Below, piece by piece: positions 11,211 through 22,259 of a stretch of 64,000 bases of DNA. The first letter of the stretch is position 1; each line of letters starts with the position of its first letter. Source of the DNA: Methanomicrobiales archaeon (GTDB lineage Archaea > Halobacteriota > Methanomicrobia > Methanomicrobiales > Methanospirillaceae). The translations under genes were made by a program, and so were the position numbers. The stretch is taken from positions 1 through 64,000 of the forward strand of contig JANXYM010000083.1 in assembly GCA_025350045.1 (NCBI GenBank), read 5' to 3'. Under the pieces are notes generated by a model, which was not told where the DNA came from, did no database searches, and saw only the letters and a list, made by a program, of their open reading frames with translations.

Positions 11211-11942
11211 ATGCTGCAGATCAATAATTTGCATGTCAATATCGGCGACAAAGAAGTTTTGCACGACATAAATCTCCATATTGACGATGGAGAGACACAT
11301 GTTCTGCTTGGGCCCAATGGATCCGGAAAGACAACACTTCTCATGACCCTCATGGGTTTTTCCAACTATTCGGTGACAAAAGGGACGATCACCTATAATG
11401 GAGAAGACGTAACGAACATGCATGCCAACGAACGGGCAAAACGAGGGATCGGGATGCTCTTCCAGCGGCCACCCACGATTTCAGGGTTGAAACTGGGAAA
11501 GATGCTCGCCGCCATTTCCCGGACAAAGCAGGAAAATATTCCGGAACTGGCAAAATCGGTCCACATGGACAAATTCCTGGAACGGGACATCAATAAGGGA
11601 TTCTCCGGGGGGGAGATCAAACGCAGCGAGGTGTTGCAACTGATGATCCAGAACCCGGATTTTGTCATGCTCGATGAGCCGGAGAGCGGCGTTGATCTGG
11701 AGAATATTTCCCTAATCGGTACCACGATCGGTTCACTTCTTGAAAAAGACAAACATCTCGCAAACCGTAAAAAAAGTGGCCTTGTCATTACCCACACCGG
11801 ATACATTCTCGATTACCTTGATGCCGACAAAGGTCATGTGATGTGTGACGGACAGATCAGGTGTCATGGAAATCCCCGTGAAATCTTAAAGGATATCAAA
11901 CAGCGCGGATACAAGGAGTGCCTCGAATGCCGTCACGCATAA
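11211..11942 (+). CDS. sufC: SufC-like ABC ATPase (Fe-S cluster assembly)
   Basis: LLGPNGSGKTTLLMTLMG, FSGGEIKRSEVLQLM, MLDEPESGVD. Confidence 0.9.
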   Translation: MLQINNLHVNIGDKEVLHDINLHIDDGETHVLLGPNGSGKTTLLMTLMGFSNYSVTKGTITYNGEDVTNMHANERAKRGIGMLFQRPPTISGLKLGKMLAAISRTKQENIPELAKSVHMDKFLERDINKGFSGGEIKRSEVLQLMIQNPDFVMLDEPESGVDLENISLIGTTIGSLLEKDKHLANRKKSGLVITHTGYILDYLDADKGHVMCDGQIRCHGNPREILKDIKQRGYKECLECRHA

Positions 11943-13042
11943 CTACCCCGGAACTCTCAAAGGTTGACCAGGCACGGCTTGCCCAGTCGGGTATCGATCT
12001 CAGCATGAAGAACCGGTGCGGCAGCTTCCTCCAGATGGATCAGGACGTTGTTCACGCGGAGTGCTCACAGGAGGAGATCGAAGTCCTCTCGTATGCAAAG
12101 GCATTCGAAAAATATGCGTGGCTTAAGGATTACAACTGGAAGATTGTCTCTCCGGATAAAGATGAAGTCACGAAATATGTTGCAGCACAAAAAGATCCCA
12201 AAGGGTACGTCATAATTGCCCACAAGGGGTCGAGCAATATCCTTCCCATCCAGGCGTGCCTGTATCTCGGCAAAGATCAGATACAGCATGTCCATAACAT
12301 TATCATTGCAGAAGAAGGCGCTGAACTCCACATCATATCCGGCTGCACGAGCGGAGCACATGTGGGCAAAGGCGGAGCACATTACGGTATCTCCGAGTTC
12401 TATGTCAAAAAGAATGCAAAGATCAGCTTCACGATGATCCACAACTGGAGCGAAAATATCGAAGTCTACCCCAGAAGCGCGTCGGTCGTTGAGGAGAACG
12501 GGGTATTCCTTTCCAACTATGTCTGCATGCAGCCGGTGAAAAAGGTGCAGATGTACCCAACCGCGACCCTCAAAGGTGCGAACTCCGTTGCCCGATTCAG
12601 CAGTATTGTGATCGCCACCCCCGGGTCACTGATGGATCTCGGATCCCGGGCGATTCTCGAAGGCGTCGGTGCAAGCGCTGAACTGATCACCCGCGCTATC
12701 ACTAAAGGCGGCACCATCATTTCACGGGGTCATATCAATGGCAAGACTGCCGGCACCCGCGGGCATCTCGAATGCAAGGGCCTGATCCTGAAAGACGGAG
12801 TTATATACGCAATTCCGGAGATCGAGGGATCTGTTGTGGGCACCGAGCTTTCCCATGAAGCAGCAGTGGGAAAACTCGCAAAAGATGAGATTGAATACCT
12901 TATGTCCCGGGGACTTGATGAGGATGAGGCGACCGCGACCATTATCCGTGGTTTCCTTGACGTAAAGATCAATGGTTTGCCGGAAGCATTGCAGAAACAG
13001 ATTGATACCTCCATTGATGAAGCGGAGAAGTCCGGATTCTGA
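11918..13042 (+). CDS. sufB: SufB/SufD-like Fe-S scaffold protein
   Basis: SufBD core (HVHNIIIAEEGAELHIISGC, RGHINGKTAGTRGHLECKGLIL, ELSHEAAVGKLAKDEIEYLMSRGL); overlaps sufC. Confidence 0.9.
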   Translation: MPRMPSRITTPELSKVDQARLAQSGIDLSMKNRCGSFLQMDQDVVHAECSQEEIEVLSYAKAFEKYAWLKDYNWKIVSPDKDEVTKYVAAQKDPKGYVIIAHKGSSNILPIQACLYLGKDQIQHVHNIIIAEEGAELHIISGCTSGAHVGKGGAHYGISEFYVKKNAKISFTMIHNWSENIEVYPRSASVVEENGVFLSNYVCMQPVKKVQMYPTATLKGANSVARFSSIVIATPGSLMDLGSRAILEGVGASAELITRAITKGGTIISRGHINGKTAGTRGHLECKGLILKDGVIYAIPEIEGSVVGTELSHEAAVGKLAKDEIEYLMSRGLDEDEATATIIRGFLDVKINGLPEALQKQIDTSIDEAEKSGF

Positions 13043-13053
13043 ATCAGGCAGCT

Positions 13054-13704
13054 ATGTCTCCCTATCCACGATCAGAAGAGCGGCGGAGGATGGTGGAACG
13101 CCAGATCGAAGGGCGGGGCATCCGCAATCCCCGCGTACTTGCAGCAATGCGGGAGATTCCCCGCCACATTTTTATCCCCCCACCCTACGATCAATCCGCG
13201 TATGATGACAATCCTCTTCCCATTGGGAACGGACAAACCATTTCCCAACCATATATCGTTGCGTTGATGACAGAACTCCTCCACCCTGAATCTTCTGACA
13301 ATATCCTAGAGATTGGAGCGGGGAGCGGGTACCAGGCAGCCATCCTGTCACAGTTGGTGCAAAAGCTGACCACCATAGAAAGGATACCGGCAGTAGCGAT
13401 ACTTGCCCGGAATAACCTAAAAGCATTAGGGATCCAGAATGTGGAAGTCATTGAAGGGGATGGAACGCAGGGATATTTGAAAAATGCCCCTTACAATGGA
13501 ATACTTATTACAGCAGCAGCCCCTGAAATCCCCAGAACACTTACCGATCAGCTCGCTGACGGAGGAAGGATAGTTGCCCCGGTTGGAGGATGCGATGTTC
13601 AGGAACTGGTGACACTTGAAAAAAAGGGAGATAGAATGATCCCTGAATACCATGGAGGCGTCAGGTTTGTACCGCTCATTGGTAAGCATGGCTGGGAGAA
13701 CTAA
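13054..13704 (+). CDS. pcm: Protein-L-isoaspartate O-methyltransferase
   Basis: NGQTISQPYIVALMTELL, ILEIGAGSGYQAAIL. Confidence 0.92.
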   Translation: MSPYPRSEERRRMVERQIEGRGIRNPRVLAAMREIPRHIFIPPPYDQSAYDDNPLPIGNGQTISQPYIVALMTELLHPESSDNILEIGAGSGYQAAILSQLVQKLTTIERIPAVAILARNNLKALGIQNVEVIEGDGTQGYLKNAPYNGILITAAAPEIPRTLTDQLADGGRIVAPVGGCDVQELVTLEKKGDRMIPEYHGGVRFVPLIGKHGWEN

Positions 13705-13708
13705 AAAT

Positions 13709-14311
13709 ATGAAAATTTTTGATATAACGAGACCCCTGTCAGCGGGAACGCTGGTATACCCGGGGGATGTAAAACCGTCATTCACGCAGCGCGATGAGGG
13801 AAATTACCTGATCAGTGATCTGCATATGAGTACCCACACGGGCACTCATATCGACGCACCAGTCCACTATCTCAAATATGGTGAGACAATTGATTCTATC
13901 CCCTTGATCAATCTCATTGGAGGATGCCGGGTGGTTGATGTGAGTAGTGTGGGAAGTACCATTACTGCAGAACACCTGAACGGAAAGATCGATACTATTA
14001 CCCGGCTCCTGCTTAAAACATCATTTTCAGGACACCATCAGTTCATCGAGAACTACCCTTCTCTGTCATTTGACGCAGCACATCTCATCACCAGTAAAGG
14101 GATTCGGTGTGTCGGGATTGACTCGCCCTCCATCGAATCCTATCACTGTGATGGCACAGTTCACCGGGAACTTCTCCAGAAAGGCTGTATCATTATCGAA
14201 CTCGTCGATCTCTCCGAAGTGCCTGAAGGGGATTACGATATGATTGCCCTTCCCCTGCGCCTAGAGGGCCTTGATGGTTCCCCGGCACGGGTAGTGCTTA
14301 TGAAAACCTGA
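13709..14311 (+). CDS. Cyclase family protein (kynurenine formamidase-like)
   Basis: MSTHTGTHIDAPVHYLKYG metal-binding motif; internal ATG 13709 preferred over 13652. Confidence 0.85.
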   Translation: MKIFDITRPLSAGTLVYPGDVKPSFTQRDEGNYLISDLHMSTHTGTHIDAPVHYLKYGETIDSIPLINLIGGCRVVDVSSVGSTITAEHLNGKIDTITRLLLKTSFSGHHQFIENYPSLSFDAAHLITSKGIRCVGIDSPSIESYHCDGTVHRELLQKGCIIIELVDLSEVPEGDYDMIALPLRLEGLDGSPARVVLMKT

Positions 14312-14327
14312 TCAAAAAGGGATACGT

Positions 14328-14939
14328 ATGGATATTCTCATCGACTCCGTTAACAAACTCGAAACGATCCTCGCACACAGCGGGTGTGAGGAGGTTGGCG
14401 TAATTCTGGACGTGAAACCGGATGCAGTGAACTGCCAGTTCGACTGGGGGGCATGCATGACTGCATCATTTGGAGGAAGGAGTGCAGAATTTGTCACCAG
14501 TGATCCTATCCGGGCACAGACTAAAATATCGTTCATGTTCGGAGCACCTCTTGATACCCCTGCGGTACGAAGTGCCGCATGTGCAATGATCAATGTAGCT
14601 ACGGGTTTTTTCTGCCTCTCGCGGGTACTTCATGCATGCCCGGGTCCGAAACATGCTGACTGCATGCGGGAACTCGGTATGGCAATTAAAGGAAAGAGAA
14701 TTCTCTGCATCGGAAGTATGCCGGCAATCGAAAATGCATTTCCTTCGCAGATTGTTACCGATCACAAGTATGCTGATCTTGTTCTGATTAATGCAGAAGG
14801 TATCATAGATACGAAATTAGGTGATCTGATCACAGAAATCAAAGATTCAAAACGTATCATCTGCATCGGACCATCAACTGCCGGGGTTTCACGGCTCCAG
14901 CAGATTGAACACTGGTGCCCTTACGGAACGAACCTGTGA
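14328..14939 (+). CDS. Uncharacterised protein, possible Rossmann-like/DUF364-type fold
   Basis: Intact 203-aa ORF in a collinear gene run; KRILCIGSMPAIE and KRIICIGPSTAGVS Rossmann-like segments. Confidence 0.6.
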   Translation: MDILIDSVNKLETILAHSGCEEVGVILDVKPDAVNCQFDWGACMTASFGGRSAEFVTSDPIRAQTKISFMFGAPLDTPAVRSAACAMINVATGFFCLSRVLHACPGPKHADCMRELGMAIKGKRILCIGSMPAIENAFPSQIVTDHKYADLVLINAEGIIDTKLGDLITEIKDSKRIICIGPSTAGVSRLQQIEHWCPYGTNL

Positions 14940-15022
14940 TAATCCATTCATAAGAATGTTCTGAATTTCTTTTGAGGAGATCCAAAAGAAAGAAAAAACT
15001 CTTGTTTACAGCATTCCAATAC

Positions 15023-16279
15023 ATGCCTATGCTTTTTGGATCCTCGGGGATACGAAGGAAATTCGATCAGACACTGGTAGAAACGGCATTAAAAGTGGGG
15101 TCTGTCCTGGCCAGTCAGTCTTCAGATATCATCGTAGGTATGGATACCCGTACAACCAGTCCCCTTCTGGCTCAACTGGTGATCTCCGGTATAATGGGAT
15201 GTGGTGGAACAGCACATGCTGCCGGCATTGTCCCCACACCCACAGTTGCATTCAACACCCGTACCGTACAGGCCGGATGCATGATAACCGCATCCCATAA
15301 TCCCGAGGAATATAACGGTTTAAAACTTTTCAACCCGGATGGATCATCCTTTACCCTTTCCCAACAGGCTGAAATGGAGGCACTCCTAAAGACCCCGCAT
15401 TGGGCTGACTGGCAACATCAGGGGTCCGTGCAGACATTTGATGCCATAACACCGCATAAAAATACAATTCTCGATTTAATTAACATTAAACCGGGTCTCT
15501 CCGTTGTTATTGATTGTGGTAACGGTGCGGGATGCACACTTACACCCTCACTTCTCGCAGATGCAGGTGCAAAAACAACCTGCATCAATTGTGATACCTC
15601 CGGTCAATTCGGCCGACCTTCTGAGCCGCTCAAAGAACATCTCGGCTACCTGGGGGATATGGTTAAAAAAACTCATTCTGCCTGTGCGGTTGTTCACGAT
15701 GGGGATGCAGACCGGATGATGGCATTTGATAACCGTGGAAGATATATTGACGGAGATCACTTGCTCATGCTCTTTGCAAACTATCTCGGTGCAAAAAAGG
15801 TTGTCACAACAAGCGATGCTTCGATGATCATCGAGGGAATTGCTGAGGTCCACCGCACTCCCGTCGGAGACTCCTTTGTATCTGAAGAGCTTACGAAATG
15901 GGGCGATTTTGGCGGTGAACCTTCCGGTGCGTGGATCTTCCCGAAGATTTCACTCTGTCCTGATGGTCCTTACGCAGCAGCACTCTTCTGCGAGATCGCG
16001 TCTGAATGGGATATTGCATCCAGACTGGATGCAATGCCCGCGTACCCGATATTGCGGCAGTCATTCGCCTGTAATAATGCACGTGAAATCGCAACACATC
16101 TTGGTGCATCAAGCCCGACAGACGGGATTCGGATTGCCGATGAGGATGGCTGGTACCTGATCCGGGCTAGTGGCACCGAACCGAAGATCCGGATCACCGC
16201 CGAGGGAAAAACCCTCCAGAAAGCAAAGGAGATGCTTTCTTTAGGACGTGACAGGATACGGCAGGGGAAAACTGCTTAA
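15023..16279 (+). CDS. glmM: Phosphoglucosamine mutase / phosphomannomutase
   Basis: GCMITASHNPEEYNGLK, VVHDGDADRMMAFD, IRASGTEPKIRI; internal start preferred. Confidence 0.88.
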   Translation: MPMLFGSSGIRRKFDQTLVETALKVGSVLASQSSDIIVGMDTRTTSPLLAQLVISGIMGCGGTAHAAGIVPTPTVAFNTRTVQAGCMITASHNPEEYNGLKLFNPDGSSFTLSQQAEMEALLKTPHWADWQHQGSVQTFDAITPHKNTILDLINIKPGLSVVIDCGNGAGCTLTPSLLADAGAKTTCINCDTSGQFGRPSEPLKEHLGYLGDMVKKTHSACAVVHDGDADRMMAFDNRGRYIDGDHLLMLFANYLGAKKVVTTSDASMIIEGIAEVHRTPVGDSFVSEELTKWGDFGGEPSGAWIFPKISLCPDGPYAAALFCEIASEWDIASRLDAMPAYPILRQSFACNNAREIATHLGASSPTDGIRIADEDGWYLIRASGTEPKIRITAEGKTLQKAKEMLSLGRDRIRQGKTA

Positions 16280-16302
16280 ACATTGTAAGAGGAACTTTAC
16301 GT

Positions 16303-17502
16303 ATGGAATGTATCGTGCTCGCCGCTGGCGAGGGGAAGAGAATGCGCCCACTAACGGGCAAACGCCCGAAAGTTATGCTCCCTCTGGCCAACCGCCCCAT
16401 GATGGAGCATCTTGTTCTCGCAGCACGCGACGCCGGTATCAACCATTTTGTTTTCGTTGTTGGATATGGAGAAAGAGAGATCAGAAAGTATTTTGGGGAC
16501 GGTTCTGCGTGGGGTCTTCATATTGCGTATGCTACCCAGCGACACCAGCAAGGAACTGCTGATGCAGTTCGATCAGCACGGGATCTTGTAACAGGACCAT
16601 TTTTACTCCTGAACGGAGATATGATCTTAAAAACCAGCGATATAATGGCCATATGCAGACAGGGCTATCCCTGCATGGCAATAAGCACAACCGATCATCC
16701 CGGGGACTACGGGGTGGTTTTGGAAGAAAATGGATTTATTACCTCGCTTGAAGAAAAATCCAAACAGCCAAAATCCAACCTGATCAATGCCGGAGCATAT
16801 CTATTCTCACTTGAAATTTTTGATCTGATCGATCAGGTGGAACCTTCTCCCCGGGGGGAACTGGAACTTACTGACGCCCTTACAAGATTAATTACAGAAA
16901 AAAAATTGAAAGCCTACCACCTGTCCTACTGGATGGACGTAGGATATCCATGGGATATGCTCGATGCCAATACAACCCTGATGGGATCCCTTGATGCGAA
17001 AAATGCCGGAACGGTCGAAGAGGGTGTATTCCTTAAGGGTCCGGTTGATATCGGGGAAGGAAGTGTCATAAAATCGGGAACCTATATTGAGGGGCCCTGT
17101 GTCATAGGGAAAAATTGTCGTATTGGACCTCACGCATATATTCGTGGAGCAACCAGCATAGCTGATGACTGCCATATAGGTCATTGCTCTGAGATAAAAA
17201 ATTCAATTATTATGAGCGGAACAAAAATCCCCCACTTCAATTATATAGGGGATTCCGTTATTGGATCCGATTGTAACTTTGGTGCCGGAACCAAACTCGC
17301 AAACCTCCGGCACGATCATGTGAATGTCAAGGTGTGCGGAAAAGATACACGAAGGAAAAAATTCGGGGCTGTCATCGGAGATAATGTCCAGTTTGGCATC
17401 AATTGTTCCATCAATGTCGGTTCAATGATAGGGAGCGGGGCACATTTTGCGCCCAATTCATCTATAGAAGGATGCATCGGAGACAAAGCAACAATCCGTT
17501 AG
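16303..17502 (+). CDS. glmU: Bifunctional sugar-1-phosphate nucleotidylyltransferase/acetyltransferase (GlmU-like)
   Basis: LAAGEGKRMRPLTGKRPKVMLPLANRP; left-handed beta-helix C-terminus with HFNYIGDSVIGSDCNFGAGT; ends in TAG. Confidence 0.88.
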   Translation: MECIVLAAGEGKRMRPLTGKRPKVMLPLANRPMMEHLVLAARDAGINHFVFVVGYGEREIRKYFGDGSAWGLHIAYATQRHQQGTADAVRSARDLVTGPFLLLNGDMILKTSDIMAICRQGYPCMAISTTDHPGDYGVVLEENGFITSLEEKSKQPKSNLINAGAYLFSLEIFDLIDQVEPSPRGELELTDALTRLITEKKLKAYHLSYWMDVGYPWDMLDANTTLMGSLDAKNAGTVEEGVFLKGPVDIGEGSVIKSGTYIEGPCVIGKNCRIGPHAYIRGATSIADDCHIGHCSEIKNSIIMSGTKIPHFNYIGDSVIGSDCNFGAGTKLANLRHDHVNVKVCGKDTRRKKFGAVIGDNVQFGINCSINVGSMIGSGAHFAPNSSIEGCIGDKATIR

Positions 17503-17510
17503 GAGAGAGA

Positions 17511-18665
17511 ATGCAGGCCGTCATTTTAGCAGCAGGAGAGGGAAAACGGGTGCGCCCGCTCACAAGAGGCCGCCCCAAGGCTATGATCCCGGTAGCAAAC
17601 CGGCCGATCATCGAATATGTGATCGAAGCACTTTTGAAAAATGGTATACGCGACATTGTGGTAGTTGTCGGGTACAGAAAAGAGCAGGTAACCCGTTTTC
17701 TCAACCAGCTCGATATTCCCATAGAAGTCGTGGTCCAGACCAAGCAATTAGGCACTGCACACGCTCTCTTATGTGCGGAATCAAAAATTTTTGGGGATTT
17801 CCTTCTCCTACCCGGGGATAATTATATTGATCCCCAGTCAATTGCATACATCAAAGATATTCCGAATGCGATGCTGGTAAAAGAACATCCCAATCCATCG
17901 AATTTCGGGGTTGTGATGCTGGAAGACGGTTGTGTCACCCAGATTATCGAAAAGCCTGAACATGCCCCGAGTTTTATGGTGAGTACCGGAATTTATTCCT
18001 TAAAAAAGGAATTCTTCTCGAAAATACACGGAAATGATATCACTGACGCGATCTCCCTTATGATCGATGAGGGGGAGCAGATCCAGGCAATTCCCGCGGA
18101 TGACTGGCAGGATGCAATCTTTGCATGGGATCTCATCAAGATGAACCGTCGCCTTTTAAGCACCCTCCTTCCTGCCAGAGAGGGGACTGCAAGCAGGCAG
18201 ACCATCATTCAGGGAGCAGTAAGGATCGGAAAGGGCACATCAATCGGCCCCAATACCATCATCACCGGCCCTGTTATTATTGGAAATGACTGCACCATAG
18301 GTCCGAATTGTTGCATAATGCCCAACACAAGCATCGGTTCACGGGTCACTGTTGAACCATTCACCTCAATAGGAAACACTCTCATTATGGATGATTCCAT
18401 GATTGGATCGCATTCCCTGATCAAGGATACTGTGCTGGGGGAGCGGTGTACTCTTGCAGACCATACCTCTGCAAGCCCGGTGAGTGGGCTTCTGGAGATT
18501 GAAGGTTGTGTAACACGATCGGAATTCGGAGCAGTATTTGGAGATAATGTGAAAGGCGGATCATTTTCCCTCTATCACAACAGCATTATCGGAAACAATG
18601 TAACTATTGAGGAACAGGGCTGTCTGAAATCCCGGAATATCCCGGACGGCTCTACGGTGATGTAA
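17511..18665 (+). CDS. Second GlmU-like sugar-1-phosphate nucleotidylyltransferase
   Basis: MQAVILAAGEGKRVRPLTRGRPKAMIPVANRP plus hexapeptide repeats; internal ATG 17511 preferred. Confidence 0.88.
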   Translation: MQAVILAAGEGKRVRPLTRGRPKAMIPVANRPIIEYVIEALLKNGIRDIVVVVGYRKEQVTRFLNQLDIPIEVVVQTKQLGTAHALLCAESKIFGDFLLLPGDNYIDPQSIAYIKDIPNAMLVKEHPNPSNFGVVMLEDGCVTQIIEKPEHAPSFMVSTGIYSLKKEFFSKIHGNDITDAISLMIDEGEQIQAIPADDWQDAIFAWDLIKMNRRLLSTLLPAREGTASRQTIIQGAVRIGKGTSIGPNTIITGPVIIGNDCTIGPNCCIMPNTSIGSRVTVEPFTSIGNTLIMDDSMIGSHSLIKDTVLGERCTLADHTSASPVSGLLEIEGCVTRSEFGAVFGDNVKGGSFSLYHNSIIGNNVTIEEQGCLKSRNIPDGSTVM

Positions 18666-18666
18666 C

Positions 18667-20412
18667 GTGTGCGGTATTGTCGGGTATATCGGCAGGAGAG
18701 AAGCAGCACCTCTGATTGTTGAAGGATTAAAAAAACTCGAATACCGGGGATACGACTCATTCGGAGTCGCAACGGTTGGAAAGACCCTTGAACTGGATAA
18801 GCACAGGGGAAGAATATCTGGGAATACCAAATCTGCCCTGCGGTTAAAAGGAAAGATTGGCATAGGCCACACACGCTGGGCAACCCATGGTATTCCTAAT
18901 GACGCTAATGCCCATCCCCATCTTGACTGTTCAGGTACTATTGCCGTAGTCCACAACGGTATCATTGAAAATTATTCAGAATTAAAACGACAACTCACTG
19001 CCCGGGGGCATACGTTTCGTTCGGAAACGGATACAGAAGTTGTCGTTCACCTCATCGAAGAGGAATATGGAACGAAGAAGGATCTCCTTGCTGCAGTCCA
19101 GACGGTAGTCCCGAAACTTGTAGGATCCTATGCCCTGCTCGTTATTGCTGCCAAAGAAGAACGGATGATCGTTGCAAGAAACGCAAGTCCTCTTGTAATT
19201 GGAATTGGTGACGGTGAGAACTTTGCTGCATCGGATATGACGCCAATACTCGAATACACCGAACGTGCCATGTTTCTTGAGGATGGGGATATTGCCACTA
19301 TCAACGCAAGTGAAGTGAAAATATTCAATAAAGGAAAACAGGTATCCCGCCCCCTTGAACTCATAGACTGGTCACTTGAGGATGTAAAAAAAGGAGGGTT
19401 TACCCATTATATGCTCAAAGAAATTTATGAGCAGCCCCAGGCATTCTATAATACCATTCGATCGGTAAATTCCGACACACTTCCGGGTTTTGTCCTCAAT
19501 CCCACATCCATCACCGTCGTTGCCTGTGGATCCTCGTTTCATGCGGGGCTTATCTTCAAGTATCTCCTTGAGGAATCCTGCAGGATCCCTGTGCGGCTTG
19601 AATTTGCCTCGGAGTTCAAATATTACCCTCCCCCAATCGAAGGGCTTGTTATCGGTATTACCCAGTCCGGCGAGACTGCCGATACACTCACTGCACTTAA
19701 ACAGGCAAAGGCTCACAATTGTCGGACACTTGCAATCACCAATATTTTGGGCAGTAGTGTGAGCCGGCTTGCCGATACAACCATATTCATGCGGGCAGGA
19801 CCGGAGATCAGCGTTGCTGCAACAAAATCTTTTATCGCTCAGCTTGCTGTGCTGATGCAGCTTGTCAACAATATTTCTGGCAGGATGTGCAGTGACATGC
19901 TTTTGCATGCCCATCAGGCAATTGAGGAGATTCTGCTTATTGATCTCACCGATGCCGTCGCCGCGTGTACAGGAGTAAAAGACATTTTTTATATAGGTCG
20001 CGGTCCGTTCTATGCAGTCGCACTTGAAGGGGCATTGAAGATGAAAGAGATCTCGTACATTCATGCAGAGGGATATGCAGCGGGAGAACTCAAACATGGC
20101 CCGTTTGCCCTGCTTTCACCGGAAACACCGGTTATTGCACTCTGCACACCGGGGGAAACCTATGGGGTGATGATCTCTAACATAAAAGAGGTGAAGGCGC
20201 GAGGTGCACCCGTCATTGCGGTTGGAAGCGAAGGGGATAGTGAACTTCCCGATATCGTCGATATTTTTATCCCGATTCCCCACACATCCCCGTCGGTCCA
20301 GGTGCTCACCAGTCTTGTGGTTCTCCAGCTTCTCGCTTATTATACAGCGGTTGCATTGGGAAGGGATGTCGATAAACCCAGAAACCTGGCAAAGAGCGTG
20401 ACTGTTGAATGA
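18667..20412 (+). CDS. glmS: Glutamine--fructose-6-phosphate aminotransferase (isomerizing)
   Basis: GTG start followed by Cys2 ([15 protein letters not shown]); SIS domains; [16 protein letters not shown]. Confidence 0.95.
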   Translation: MCGIVGYIGRREAAPLIVEGLKKLEYRGYDSFGVATVGKTLELDKHRGRISGNTKSALRLKGKIGIGHTRWATHGIPNDANAHPHLDCSGTIAVVHNGIIENYSELKRQLTARGHTFRSETDTEVVVHLIEEEYGTKKDLLAAVQTVVPKLVGSYALLVIAAKEERMIVARNASPLVIGIGDGENFAASDMTPILEYTERAMFLEDGDIATINASEVKIFNKGKQVSRPLELIDWSLEDVKKGGFTHYMLKEIYEQPQAFYNTIRSVNSDTLPGFVLNPTSITVVACGSSFHAGLIFKYLLEESCRIPVRLEFASEFKYYPPPIEGLVIGITQSGETADTLTALKQAKAHNCRTLAITNILGSSVSRLADTTIFMRAGPEISVAATKSFIAQLAVLMQLVNNISGRMCSDMLLHAHQAIEEILLIDLTDAVAACTGVKDIFYIGRGPFYAVALEGALKMKEISYIHAEGYAAGELKHGPFALLSPETPVIALCTPGETYGVMISNIKEVKARGAPVIAVGSEGDSELPDIVDIFIPIPHTSPSVQVLTSLVVLQLLAYYTAVALGRDVDKPRNLAKSVTVE

Positions 20413-21011
20413 TTGAATATGGCATTAATCGTCTTGGCCCGGATGCACAGATATTTGAACCGGTAACCCTTGGATTTCCCTCACGGGACAAAATGCAAAA
20501 AAAAGGTTTTACCGGAACTACAATTGGGAAAAATTCTGTGATCCGCTCTGGTACTATCATCTATTGCGATGTGATCATAGGGGATTTTTTTCAGACGGGG
20601 CATAACGTTGTAATCCGCGAAGAGACCCGGATCGGGGATCGTGTTTCTATCGGTACGGCAACTGTCATTGATGGTCATACTACCATAGGTAACGATGTAA
20701 GCCTCCAGAGCCGGGTATACATACCTACCAATACTCGGGTCGGTAATCATGTATTTATCGGGCCAAATGCTATCTTCACAAACGACCGGTATCCCCCAAG
20801 CCGGATCGGGGGGCTTGATGGCCCGCACGTCATGGATGGTGCAGCAATTGGTGCTAATGCAACGATATTACCGGGGGTAACTATAGGAGAGAGCGCCCTC
20901 GTTGCGGCCGGTGCGATTGTGACACGCGATGTACCCGATCATATGATGGCAATTGGTTCACCGGCCAAAATCAGAGAACTACCCGTGCCACTAAAAACAG
21001 GATCAAAGTAA
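20409..21011 (+). CDS. Hexapeptide-repeat acyltransferase (WbpD-like N-acetyltransferase)
   Basis: Left-handed beta-helix repeats; [35 protein letters not shown]. Confidence 0.85.
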   Translation: MIEYGINRLGPDAQIFEPVTLGFPSRDKMQKKGFTGTTIGKNSVIRSGTIIYCDVIIGDFFQTGHNVVIREETRIGDRVSIGTATVIDGHTTIGNDVSLQSRVYIPTNTRVGNHVFIGPNAIFTNDRYPPSRIGGLDGPHVMDGAAIGANATILPGVTIGESALVAAGAIVTRDVPDHMMAIGSPAKIRELPVPLKTGSK

Positions 21012-21061
21012 ACATTACCATCAATAAATTACCATTCTGAATAAGAAATGACGTGTGCCTT

Positions 21062-22195
21062 ATGAAGATTCTTCTCGTCTCAACGCAGGACTATATCCAT
21101 CACCCCATACCTTCACGGCACCATTACATATTCGAAGAACTGGCCCGCCATCACGAGGTACATGTTGCCCATTTCCATGTCAGTCGGGGTGAAGCACGCC
21201 CCACTCGTCTCATCGTAGAAGAGGCAACACAGTTCCCCTTTACCAGTCCATTTTTACATTATACTTGCAATGCTCCTTATCATTTCCATATATTTAACAA
21301 AATTATTCGCGAAACGGGCATTGATGTGGTGGTTGCTGCCCATGTGCTTGCCGGTACAGCAGTCATTCATGCTGCAAAAAAAAATGAGGTGCCCGTTGTA
21401 TTTGATCTCAAGGACTGGTTCCCGGACTCTGCTGCTGCGTATTTTAAAACCAGAGTAGTTCAGGAAACCGTCAGGAAAAGTGTATGGGCGATTACGAAAA
21501 GAAATCTCGCCCTCAGTGATAAAATCACCACGGTCTCACCATCACTGGTCGAGAAACTACAAAGATACGGTTTTTCAGCAGACCTGATCACAAATGGCGT
21601 GGATACGAATATTTTTAAGCCGATGAATGGGAGTGAAAAAAGAAAGGAACTCGGTCTCCATACTGATGACTTCATCATAGGATTCTGCGGGAGTATCGAA
21701 CGCTGGTATGCCATTGATGAGATGATAAAGGCTCTTCCGGAACTGATTCGCTATCATCCTTCCACAAAAATACTGGTGGTTGGAGGTTCACTGTTCACCA
21801 ATTATGAATCAGAACTAAAAAAACTGGCAGCAAGCCTTAACGTTTCAGATCAGGTGATTTTTACCGGGACCAAACCCTATGCTGAACTCCCGAAATATAT
21901 TGCCAGCATGGACGTCTGTACTATTCCCCTCTCACCGCCTCAGTGGGGGGAGATTGCACTCCCTAATAAATTTTTTGAATATTCGGCCTGTGGAAAACCG
22001 ATACTTATGCGCCCAATTCCTGATGTCTCTCGCATAGGTGGGCCAAATTTGTCGGTCTACCGGACACAGGAAGAATATATCGAAGAAATTAAAAAAGTGA
22101 TAAATAACCCGGTCAATTTTTCAATTAATCTTGAAGAATACAGCTGGAAAGAGAAATCCCGGCAGTTCGAGACGGTTTTGAAGGCTATCCTCTGA
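21062..22195 (+). CDS. Glycosyltransferase family 4
   Basis: ITNGVDTNIFKP, GFCGSIERWYAIDEMIKALPEL, FFEYSACGKPILM; start ATG 21062 or upstream 21053. Confidence 0.87.
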   Translation: MKILLVSTQDYIHHPIPSRHHYIFEELARHHEVHVAHFHVSRGEARPTRLIVEEATQFPFTSPFLHYTCNAPYHFHIFNKIIRETGIDVVVAAHVLAGTAVIHAAKKNEVPVVFDLKDWFPDSAAAYFKTRVVQETVRKSVWAITKRNLALSDKITTVSPSLVEKLQRYGFSADLITNGVDTNIFKPMNGSEKRKELGLHTDDFIIGFCGSIERWYAIDEMIKALPELIRYHPSTKILVVGGSLFTNYESELKKLAASLNVSDQVIFTGTKPYAELPKYIASMDVCTIPLSPPQWGEIALPNKFFEYSACGKPILMRPIPDVSRIGGPNLSVYRTQEEYIEEIKKVINNPVNFSINLEEYSWKEKSRQFETVLKAIL

Positions 22196-22259
22196 TGCAT
22201 TAATCCAAATTTATTAATGATCACAACTTAAAACTTACTACCCACGAAAGGTTGGCTTT

